Shown: one piece after another, positions 40,701 to 52,700 of the stretch
Position numbering within the stretch: position 1 is the stretch's first letter
How the letters are laid out: every line of letters begins with the position of its first letter
Source: Charina bottae
Lineage: Eukaryota > Chordata > Lepidosauria > Squamata > Charinaidae
Assembly: GCA_023362775.1 (NCBI GenBank)
Contig: JALMGJ010000003.1
Location: forward strand, 75,067,355 to 75,131,354
Reading direction: 5' to 3'
Length of the DNA: 64,000 nt
Translations under genes and position numbers: made by a program
Notes under the pieces: model-generated
The model's input: only the letters and a program-made list of their open reading frames with translations
Told to the model about the DNA's origin: nothing
Databases searched by the model: none

Positions 40701-43700
40701 GACTTGTTTGTTCCAAAACCTGAAGTACAGTGGGGCAAAAAAGTATTTAGTCAGCCACCAATTGTGCAAGTTCTCCCACTTAAAAAGATGAGAGAGGCCT
40801 GTAATTGACATCATAGGTAGACCTCAACTATGAGAGACAAAATGAGAAAACAAATCCAGACAATCACATTGTCTGATTCGGAAAGAATTTATTTGCAAAT
40901 TATGGTGGAAAATAAGTATTTGGTCAATATCAAAAGTTCATCTCAATGCTTTGTTACAGTATGTGTTAAATGTCTTCTTAGCACTGGCCTTAGAGAGCTT
41001 GCTCATATGGATGGAGAGAACCATCTTATTCTCTAATGAGAATTGTAAGTGGCTGTTTCAGTACAAAAAGCAAAATGCATCTAAAAAAATAGGCTATTGC
41101 CTTCTGAAATTTTGGCACAGAACCAGTTAGCCTTTAAAGCAGTCCAGCTCCTGGCACTTAAACATCTGTCAAAAAGCAATCTGACTCTTTTCTACTCCTT
41201 TTTCACTCATGCTCTATAAAGCATATGTGCTAGGGTTCTTCAGATTGCAATCTTAGGACATGTAATGCATTTTCTCTGGATTAGTGTTGCTTGATGTTCT
41301 TACGTTTTCCATCCACCTGCTCCCTTTAGCATAGCTTTACTTAACTTGCATGATATTATGAAGTGCTACCATAATGGAACCATTAGAAATAGGGGAGGAT
41401 TCTTTTGTTCAACTATTGCCTAAAGTTTTTATATATTAAACTTGATCCTATATACCTTTTTATTTACACTTACATTTATATACTTTAATTAAAAGTTCTG
41501 TGACATTGTTCATCTACATTATGAATAGCACCCCTGTAATAAGTAAAACACAAATCAATGAAACAAATGTAGGGAAAGGTTACTGTTCATTGAAAGAACA
41601 GTGGCTCTAAAGATTAATTGTTAATATGTGAAAATGCAAGGCTCAAAGTAATCCATGAGTAATGAAAACTTTGAAGAGCCTTCCCAAAGTTTTTAAGGCC
41701 TCCTTTCATATGCATCAAACAAATGCACATTTTGGTGCCCATTTTTTATGCCCAGCAAGTGGTACAAAATACTATATGTAGTACTTTTTACATCACAATT
41801 GATAGTTGCAAGTGCATGTGCTCCCATTTGAAGTCATGTATTGGCTAGAGATTATGGGAGCAGTAATCCAATATACAATATATCAGGTTGAGAAACTGAG
41901 AAAATTTTCATCCTGTTGTAATTTTAAATTAGGATCCACAGCCATTTTCACCCTTTTTTTTCATTTATAATGAGCTGTTGATCTTTGTTGTGGTCTTCCA
42001 TCTAACTTCACTTTTGTGAACCTGTTTTTTCTCAGTTCAGAGGGGATGGGCTACCTTTTGGTTCTTCAGTAGCATGGGAACCATTTGTAGTCCAGCTGGC
42101 TTTTATGATTATCTCAAATGCCTTTAACTGTTTACCCAAAGCCTCATTTGTCATAGTAATTCAAGAGAATGTGCTTTTTCAGTTTTATTCTGCAGCCATT
42201 TCTTTATCTTTTGTCTCTCTCTTTCTCTCCCCCTGCTCTCTGTGTGAGAATGACCTTTGTGGAATCTGAAGAGGTCAAAAGCTAGATGACATAAGATACA
42301 CTTAAAAAAGATAAATACCAAAAAAGTATAAGCTTTATTATAGTTTGTGAAGACAACAACATAGCTAATTACAAAGAACACCCTCTTAAAGTTTGAGTAA
42401 GTTTACATTAGCTGCAAATCACATTTGGGGTAGAACCTGTACTGAACAGTGAAGAAATGGGTAGCTTCTCTTACATGAAAGTTCTTCAATTCACAAGTAA
42501 AATTACACCAAAAGATTGAAAGTGAGAGTTTTTCTCTCTCTTTTTATTAAATTGAATTTGGGAATTGAATTTATGAAATAATTCCTGTAACACCAACAGT
42601 CTGGAAGGAAAACAGCTCAAGGCCATTCAGCGGTCTGTAAAAGTTTAAAAGGTACACAGATACTGATTTCAGCTGAACCCTTTCAGTAGTTTGCATGTTA
42701 GCATTTACTCCTTTTCATATAGTGAAAGTTACTGCCTTCCATATTCTTTAGGTATATACTTTGGATACAAAGTGGAAGAAAAAAATCTATTAGATTTAGT
42801 TCAAGGAAGGAGTCTGCTGGCATGCCTTTTCACACTGATGGAACCAGTATTTCTCATCTGGTCATTCCCAACATTGAGTAGATTTGTAGTCTGCAGATAA
42901 AGCTTTAACTGAGACCTTTCAGAGTTGTTTTTTGTTTTGTTTTGTTTTTTGTTTTTTTGAAGTGTGAAAATTTAATTTTGCTATTGTATGATTTTAGGTA
43001 AGCTAGCAAAACCCCATGATATTGCATTACTATAGATCACCAAGAGGATTATTTAAATACATCCGCTTTCCTAGCCCAGTGTCTTCCAGATGTGTGAGAG
43101 ATGGTGATGCTAGGTGGGAATTTTGGAGTTGAACTCCAACATATCTAAAGGCATCAGGTTAGGGGAAACTATTTTAAGTACTAAAATGTTATTTAAAAAA
43201 ACAATAGAAGATCAGGAGGAGGGAGCCCAATTGTTTTCAAATAGTTCCATTGAATCAACCATGGATACCCATGGGCATTTTATTCAGAAAGTAGTAGAGC
43301 AAAGTTATCAAGGATAGTCACACCCAGGGGTACATGTTTTCATGCGGTATTCTTAGCATCTTATTTAGCTCAAGCTGATTTATTTCACCAGTAGTTAACT
43401 AAAAAGGACTCATTTACAATGTTATTAGCCAAAAGCATAGTTTTCCTCCTCATTCATATCCCTTTGGGATTGAGCTTCTCATCTGAGTAGAGTGGAGGCA
43501 AGACTCAAATAAGCCTTAAATGCTATTCTCTGTTCATGTTACCACAGTCTTAAATGTGCATAAGGAAAGAGCACTAACACAATGGTGTTGAATTCTCATA
43601 TTGACATTCTGATTTTATCTAAGGCAGGCTGTGCTTTTTCTTGTGTTTATAACAGTAAAAGGCATAATCCTCTTCCTAATATACAGGAATGGAATAATTC

Positions 43701-46700
43701 TATTTAATCATTTTTAAGCCCAAGCCATGGAAATTTCACATGAACTAAATAATTTGGAAGTATGAAATTATTTGCGAAGTATGAAAAACTTATGTATAAA
43801 ATATTTCCTTTTACTCTAATACTTTAGAAATTTACAACACCCTTCCCTACCTCCCTAAACCCTCTGCTGGGCAAAAGCTTATCAGCTATGAAATTCTATA
43901 GCTCCACAGTTCAAGGCATCTTGTGTAAATTTAATTTTGCTGTGCCTGGTCCATAACAAATTGGATCATACTCTATTTTCTTAAGAGTTTCTAAATCTAA
44001 TTGCCTATTTAAATGAGACTTGACTGCTTAGGGCCAACTTCTTCCACTTTAACAGAGTAAGATTTATCCTACCAATGGGCCATTTAGCACAAAATGCTTC
44101 CTGCAAAAATAAATGGCAACACCTGGAGGTTTTGAAAACATCTGTGGATGTAGCAGAATTGTGACATTCTTTTTTTTATTTCTTCACAGCTTCTCAGTCC
44201 TTGAAGCATAAACTAATGTCCCACAGGTATAAGAATAAAGCATAGCTACTAATTGAAAACCAGTTCTACTAACACTTTGTAAACCCATCTGTAAAAGAGA
44301 GAGCATTTTCCCCAAATTTTATCAATCTCACTCATCTCACCTGTGCCTATTGTATGTTATACCCCTTCCTTGACTCTGCCATAGTATACACTAGCCTCCA
44401 ACAGTATATTGGGCATGAGCAGAGAAACGAATTGTTACTGCTGCCTCTATTAGCAATATTGCAAAACTTGGGTGTGTGGTTTAGGGGAACTCTTTATATT
44501 GGGGATCTCATTTTAATGAGCTGTTCTTTCTTTGTTCCATCAATAGAGAAGAATGAATTTCCCATGGTACTTTTGAACTACACTTGGTTGTAATTTTGCT
44601 TTATTGCCCATAATAAATATTGGCTGAGTAATAGACTATGTTGCATCTTGTCAAAAATCCTTGGCACTTAGGCAGAACTATCTTTTCCTCCTTTCTTTGT
44701 GGTCTGCCTCTTTGACAACTTCCTTAATATCAACCCCAGATAGGAACTAAATGAACATGAGCATTTGATTTTCCACATCATAATATCCACTTGCAGAATA
44801 TGCTTCTCAGTTATTTCTATAGCAGAATTTAAAACAGTAAATTCTCCAGAAACCTCTGAGGTGGCTATGCATTAAGCTCTGAGCAGTTGGCAACAAGATC
44901 TAACTAATCTCTTTGTCCCAAACCTTAGGCAAGCGAAGTATAAAGAATAAGATTCTCAGTGTCCAGAATAAGTTAAACATGGGTGTTATTTATATAATCC
45001 TTTCTTTGAATGGCTATCAGAGGATTGTTCTTTGATGGTATCCACTAGTTACAGAGCTATCTAAACTTCAGAGGGAAGTAGAAGAAGGGAAAGTAAGGGT
45101 CTAGTAATTACCTACCAACGTCTGGCACCTCAGTTGCAGACTGTACTCTTAGCCATTATGCTAATGTATTTCTGTATAAATAGGGTAATTATTTAAATTT
45201 TACATTTATACATATGTATCACCATATGCATTGCCATATGCAATTTTTATGCAAATCTGTGTTATATCATTTCTGTTAATGCATTTTGTCTCGCTGGGTA
45301 ATGCGTTAATGATACACACAACTTCTGAAATGTTCCTATGAGCACAAGTGGAATGAAGTACTCTTCTCTTACTATACACAGGATAAAAAACTTTTTAAAA
45401 AATTTGCTATTATGATAGTGTGGATTCTTTTGTGTTTGATTACTAATATCAGAATATTTCTGTTAGGCTTAAGATAATCCAAATAACATTTATCCCTTGT
45501 ATATTTTTAAAAGAAACATGCTAATTCATTAAGAATGTAAAAACATAAATATATTTCCTAGAGGAGAATTTTTGAATCTGTAGCAACTGGCTGTTTTAAA
45601 ATTGCAATTTGCAAAATGGAGTAACTTTTTATTTATCAGAACCACTTCAAGATTCAATGTTACTTTTCTTATTTGTACACAGCCCTTCATTTTCTTAAAA
45701 TGAGAAGGCAGAGTTTCTCATCATCATCCCCATTGAAAGTGCCTTGTTCTGCATTGTTTTATTTCCTTAGAGCTTCTTGCTGTTTCATTTTGCTAATCAA
45801 AAGGTTATTAGCTTTACCCGCATTGCTTTATTAGGACAAACCAAATATGTTCTCTTGTCATTCCACAATCCTTGTGATTCCTTGTTTTTCACTCCAGATC
45901 TGCCTGTATTTACTGCTCTCAGAGGCTGGAGTAGTATTATGCTCTCAAAGCAACCAAGAGAGCAATCTCTTGAATCAATGAACAGAAAATTTAAAAGAAG
46001 TAACTTGTTTATGAGCAACTATCTGTTTTGGGTCTGCATGTTTGCCCTATGCTTGTCCTCAGCTTCTTTTGCATGTCCCTTCATCTGAGAGACTCCAAGC
46101 GTCTCCCACATCTGACCATCCTGTCTTGCTGAGCTGCAGAGGTCTTAGAACTAGACTGCCAAGGAAAGAAAATGAAACTCAAGCTTTGTTGCTCTTTTTA
46201 AAATTTTCTTTCTTTAGTTAGAATAATTACAGTATATGCCATTTACATTGGGCAATGTGTATGTGTGAATGTGTGTCTTGATCCATTTTGTCTTCACATG
46301 CTTGCATGTTTAGCTTCAACAAATAATTGACAAAGCCAGAGAACTGAAATGGTATCTTTCAAAAGCAGTTTTTTGCACTTCCCTCTCCCAGTTTTAATCT
46401 CTCCAACCATCCACCAAACTACAGCTGCTCCAACTGTGGCCGCCACAACCATTTCAGAAACTACTACCCCAACCACCGCCACGGAAGCTGCAACCACCAC
46501 CACCACCACCACCACCACGGAAGCTGCAACCACTACAGAGCCAGCAATCATCACCACACTTGTTGCTAGTACAATAGGTATCAAATACAGGGCTCTGCTT
46601 CTGTGTTTCCCTCTTCCCTTTATGTTACCTGCCTAAGCCCTTTCTGGATCTTTCACATTCTTCAAGCCTGGTATAAAGGCTTAAGATCAAAGTGTAGATG

Positions 46701-49700
46701 ATTTCTAAACCAAGCAGAACCAGGATTTTCCTATTAGCATAGTAAGTTTTTCAGCAGCAGTTTAATCGCTGGATTATATTTTAAGAGATTCACAATGTCC
46801 CTATGATCAGACATACAGCTATGTCCCAAATGCTAAGAAGACAATTCAAAACAGTCTTGGAGTTATTTCTATAAAACTTGGTGTCTCCAGCATTACTTAT
46901 GAGCGTGCCCAGATGATCTGGATTGAGGCTTCCTTAAATATCCGTTTCAAATATGTTCTTTATAGATATCACCCAAAGCCAGACTTTGTTCATTTGCATT
47001 CTAACAGGTTCTGCATAGCTGCTGTGGGTAGAATGCCAAAATGCCATCTGTTTTATTTCTTTAAACACAATATTTGAATACCAAGGATCATGTCTGATTG
47101 AAGCCTCCATATTATTGACATCATTCCAAGGCACATGGAACAGTCGATAATATAATTAAGCAACTTCAGTCAGGATGGTTTTGTATGGATCCTTGTGCAG
47201 CCATTTGTACTGTTTTGCTATTCCACATTTACGAAGTGACATACTAGAAAGCACAGGGATTCCCTATCAAGAGATGGACTCCAAAGACTTGTAAGCATGG
47301 GTATACAGCTTGGAGATCCTAGCTCTAATCTGTTGCAATCTGGAATATCAAAACATTTACCACCAGAACCATGTCCAATTGCAATAGAACCAGAATCAAA
47401 CGTAGTGCCAATTTAAAATGCAATATCTTTACTGAACAAAGAAACAGGAACTCTTCCATTCTGAAAAGTGAGAAAGCATTTCTTTACCTTTGTAGGAATT
47501 ACAAATTAGGTATGTGGTAAGCATACTCTTACAGATTCTCAGTATCTAGTAGTTAAATAGCCTGTAATGTACACATTGTGTAGCACAAACTCTCCCCATG
47601 GAAGAGGTGGGCTTAAGTATAAAGCAGTCAGTAGCATTCCAAGCTGCTGCCCAGTTGCCTTTCTCATAAGGATGTATTGAAGGATTTTTTTTCTCTAAAT
47701 TTGACTTTTTTCACCACAGCCCCTGGTCAAACCTGGCCCATTTTTAATGCATCTTTTCTATTGCCAATTTATCCTGCCAGAGCAAATTTGGACCAGTTCT
47801 GTTTTCGAAGAGTTGTCTTGCTAATGGATAGCCAAATGGATAGCTGGACAGGCAAACAAAGGTCCAGGACTTTTTACATAATTTCTTCCCAACACACCGT
47901 TCGTTTGGAAATATTTAATAAAACACTTCAGCTGAAAAAAAATCTGTAACCTCTAAGTTTAACCACAAACTATTCCCACTTTATACAAGAATAATCTCAT
48001 AGATAGGTTTTCCCCATTCAGACATGCTTCTTAAGTAGGGAAAGTATTCAGTGTAGAATTATTTTCAGAGCAAAGAACTATTTAATTGAATTGCTCTGAA
48101 CAAAGAATGCTGCCTGTGTCCAAATTCCTGATATGGACATTTAATCAGGTCCACATAACCTTTGGCTTAAAAATACCTAGGAACCAAAACAGGAATTCAT
48201 AACGAAAATGTTCTCTGTCTCAGTCCTGAGGTTTTTTTAAAATTTATTTTCTATCCCGCCTTCATTATTTTTAATAACTCAAGGCGGCGAACATGCCTAA
48301 TACTCCTTCCTCCTCCTATTTTCCCCGCAACAACAACCCTGTGAGGTGAGTTGGGCTGAGAGAGAGTGACTGGCCCAAGGTCACCCAGCCAGCTTTCATG
48401 TCTAAGGTGGGACTAGAACTCTCAGTCTCCTGGTTTCTAGCCCGTTGCCTTAACCACTAGACCAAACTGGCTCTTATTATTTGACTCAGAGTTGGCCATG
48501 GCATGACCAGCAGTGATTTTACAATCCTGATGGAAAATTAAAGCAAACCTTAGTAATCCTGGTTAAACACTGCTTGTAATGATTGGAGTCTCATCAGACA
48601 AAATGGGAATACTCATGTGTATCCTAAGCCATGTCTAATCAACATAATGCCTGGCTTGTATCAATATAAAGATTTCTTACCTGGTGCTCAAAACTACATA
48701 TTACATGAATGAGCATGTGGTGGTAATGGATAGAAAAAGGTAGCAGTGTATAGGCATTTCAAAATGGAACAGTTTTATTGGGAACAGAAATATATTATTG
48801 TCAAGATTAAAAAATATAGTTGACAGGAAAATGATATAAGTCACATTACATAGTGGCTGTATTTACTGTTTTAAAATGTGCTGCCATTGAAAAGAGGTAT
48901 TGAGTTGTAATAATTCATTTTACATGAAAAGCGTATAATATGCATATCTATCCAGAAGTAATTCCCACTGAATTCATATTTATATTAATATCATCCAGGT
49001 AAATATAGATAGAAAAGCAGCCTAAAGCAATAGCCAGCGTTTCTGAGCTAAAACTGCCAAGCCAGCTAAACTGGCATTATCATAAAATGAACAAAGGACA
49101 AAAGATTTTCAATGTGTCCTGTGCAGAAGACTAACAAAACAATTTTTCTTTCTGGATTTGATAGACATTAAATCAGAGAGTTGGTAAATATTAAAGTGCA
49201 CTGAATTTTTCTTTGGTTTGATGCAGTGTTGAAGCAGAATATATCTGTGTTTCATAAATCTGTTTAAACACACTATCAGGAACTGCTATTGCCAAGCCAT
49301 TAGTGTTCAGCATCAGCAGTCCATTTATTTGAAAAGAATTCTAGCATGCAGAGTACAAGTTAGCCTTCATTAGAAGTTAGTGCTTCACTGTCAAAAGTTT
49401 CATCTAGGTTTCCAAGTGCAAACAATGCTTTTATAATGATAAAACTGCAATAATATTAAGCAGGAGTCTCAGCTTCTTGTGATGAGTCTTAAATTGTTAA
49501 ATTGTTTGAGATCCTTCCTAAGTAGTTGAGTAAATTAAGGCTCATTCGCACAGTAATTTCTCATATAGTTGTGTCCTGTGCTTCTCAAAAAAAGGGGGAG
49601 ACTATCTCTAGACCAAAAAATCAACCCTATGACTTCTGTTTCTGAAAAAGGATCTCCCCATAAATACCCTGAACTTGGGAACTTAACTACATAAGCACAT

Positions 49701-52700
49701 CTGTCCTACCTTGAACTAGCTGTATGAGCCATCCAAAGATAGCAAAAGTATCCCGCAAATTTAGATTATGATAAATTGAAAGCACTGAATTAGCACTGAA
49801 TTCCTAAAATATGGGTCATTGGGACATGCACAATATTTGTTTTTATTGTGCTCAGCCAGACAAAAGAAAGGGGAAAACATGGAGCAGAGATATATGACTG
49901 AGATTGAAAAGGGAATTGCTGAAAGCAAACATCCTGTGAAAATCAGAAAGATCCCTGGTGAGCTGATAATCAGCAGGGTAAAGAATATTATTGTCTGTAT
50001 TACACTGTAAGGAATAGAGGACTAATTTGTTGGTGTCCTATACTTGTAAAGATGTATACTGAGCAAAGTATGTTCTTTCACGAGTGCAACCATGCTACTT
50101 TAATGAAACACCATTCATGAACTACTGGTCTATAGACAATAGAATAAAGGCCGAAGAAGTGATAGACAATTTTTTTTAATGTGTTACCCATGTGAGAAAT
50201 TGCTAAAGAATCCAGAACCTTTTTTAAAGTTGGAATGCATTTTTTCTACATTACCTAGTTTACTAACTTCTGTTCTAACCTGTTCACCAGCTGGTGTTGG
50301 AAAGCCGCAGTTCATCTGGAATGTAAAAATTTCATCTAACAATAACTGGGCAAACATCACCTGGAACCACACATTTGATGCTGACACTGAATTTGTGGTT
50401 GAGTATAGCAACAGTAAGCATTGGGGTCATGGGAATGCTGCAGGGTGCTTAATGCAGCATAGGTCTTGTTTCATTTTCAATAGAGTTTTATTTCAATCAG
50501 TTTTTATGGTTCTGTATTTGTTGATGCTTTTGATGACTTTAGGCTGACGGGCTAAACCATTATTGTGGTGTTGGTTCCAGAAAATATTTGTCACTCATAC
50601 AATTTACTGAATATACAACCCTACAAATATCACCTAGCATGACTGAATATAAAATATTTGATGTGATTTTGAGGAGATTTGTGCAATGTCTTGTGCACAG
50701 TTTGAAATATCCCTGTGCATACCATTCAGATGATTACTACAGGGCCAAAAGAAAAGCTATCTTCCTTTCTCTAGAATGCTTTTTAATTTGTACTACAGTT
50801 AGAAATATATTTATGGAAATTTGCTGCTCAGAAACACCTTTAAGGACTGCAGTGATAATAATTATTTAAATTTATACATTTATCAATCTAATCTAGCCAT
50901 TATAAGCCAAAGGTTTTCCATGGATTTAAGCAGTTCTATAGTGTTACAGATCCATGTCCAACTATTTAGACATGGATTTCATATTCTGATTCCTCTCTTT
51001 GGTTCTAATAAAAGTATAGAAGTTACATTTCCTCTCAACTTTTGCAAACTGTAGATCAATTAAAAAACAACACATCAAGTTCATTATGAAAGTATTGTCA
51101 GAGGAAGGTTTATGGATATTATTTGGCACTTGGAAGTGGCAGGAGACTGAGCCAATCCCTTCCTATCCAAATAAGAAATTTCTCAGAATCTGTGTGGAAA
51201 TGTGCCCCTTTTTCCACACAGGTAGAGTTTTTGTTTTTTGCATTTCTGGATTTGGTTGCAATCACAGAACCACTAGTCGAAGAATCTTCCATCTGACTGT
51301 ATCCTAAGGATGCTGAAGCAGATGCTTAGGTCAGTGCAATGGTGTCTAGAAAATTGATTCTGCAAGTGATATGAGCTGGTCTACAAAACTCTTGTAAACA
51401 AACCCTTGAACTTTGAATTGGGTGGTGTCTCAAACCCTAGATGTTCATCTTGCTGAAATATTTTAGTCAGTCAGCGGTTCTCATCGATATGATCATGCAT
51501 TAGACTGGTAGTCCAACTTGACGCTTGACCACACAGTAATCTCTTCTTTTCTTTTTAGCTACCTTTGATATGAGATTTCTGTTTCCCAGGTAACAAAACA
51601 GTGAAATCTTCCCCCGCTAAAGGTTTTCTGGAGCTGAGTGATCTGATTCCTGGTGAGAAGTATGTAGTGCGGGTTTTTCTCAAAGGCAATGAGTCTGTCT
51701 TCTCAAGTGAAACCTTTCATACAAGTCCAGGTGAGATGGAGCTCAGCCTCCATGTGCTACATTTGAGGATGCGTTCCATTCCAAGCTTTCTGCTCTTTTC
51801 TGCTGCTGCTTCAGATGGAAGGATGAAGGCATGCATGAAGAAACATTCATCCATTCTTTCACTGACGTTGAGCACTCTGCCCTTATTATACAACTATCAA
51901 AATGTATCATTTTTAACCAGAATGTTAAGATTATCCTCTGCTTGCTTTTAAACTGTCTCCATATAGCTCTTTATGAAACAAATTTATTTTTCAAGCGAGA
52001 AATCTTATAACAAGGACAGAGACCCATAATACTTAGACCTAAAAGATAAAATCCATTGCTAAGGAATAAGGTATCTGTTGCTACTGGCCTGTTTATGTTT
52101 ATGCTTGAATGAGTGTGCCCTGTTTGTTGTCACATTGCATGTGCTCATGCAACTATTGGCAGTTATGTGACTGAATATTTATGAAAAAGGCTGTGTTGGC
52201 TAATACAAAATGATGGATTGGAGATCTATAGAAATATGTTGCATGTTCATACTAACACGTCATAAATTGTCATCTGAGAACTGTAGCAATTTACTTTTGC
52301 AGAATATTGCCTTGTATCATCTGTTTGTATCACTAAATTCTTTGTAGGGTTGCTTTCACATTGGTCCTTTCTTCTAAAAGTTCCATAATGTGTTTCCTCA
52401 TTGTAAGAAGAGAGTATAAAGACACGTCATTACAATGTGTTGTTGTGTTATTTCCTCATATTTTTCAGCTCTTGTCTGTGAATTTGGCAAGGGGGGGAAA
52501 TGATTAAAAATCCAATGCTATCTATCCAATAAAAAAGTGGTATTGTGGCTTCTCTGAGCTATTTTGCTGTTAGTCAAAGCTTCTAGTTTGTATTTCACAA
52601 TAATTATAACACTACTTGGGAAATAGAAGCTGATTGATTAAGAGGTAATCCTCTATTTCTTAAACTGTGCTTGTGCATAATAACGCAGCTAGAATCTACA

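Larger units (their letters stand above)
23386..46391 (+). other. 23-kb intron between Fn4 and the mucin-like exon
   Basis: This is the longest intron in the window. It holds microsatellites, a 2.8-kb CR1-like LINE copy with nested inserts (26164-28930), a MIR-type SINE (34490-34693), a Tc1 end (40728-40966) and several copies of a dispersed motif, all listed separately. I recognise nothing in 23386-24945, 25010-26160, 29200-31560, 31615-34140, 34700-37680, 38530-40727 and 43200-46030. The stretch 34990-35720 has the look of an old inserted sequence without identifiable ends. No conserved NFASC-like reading frame was seen, but a 15-base microexon would be easy to miss. Confidence 0.7.
46578..50290 (+). 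other. Intron(s) between the mucin exon and Fn5
   Basis: Holds a MIR/CORE SINE (48237-48474) and a candidate exon (49856-49957). An open frame at 47677-47949 begins after an AG, but has no donor in a suitable place and no family resemblance. Nothing else recognised. Confidence 0.7.

Noticed and set aside
46294..46584. Minus-strand V/A-rich open frame
   Set aside because: Antisense of the Thr-rich mucin exon.
47719..47949. Possible exon after the acceptor-like TTCACCACAG
   Set aside because: The frame runs to a stop with no plausible donor in the right phase, and the peptide resembles no neurofascin segment.
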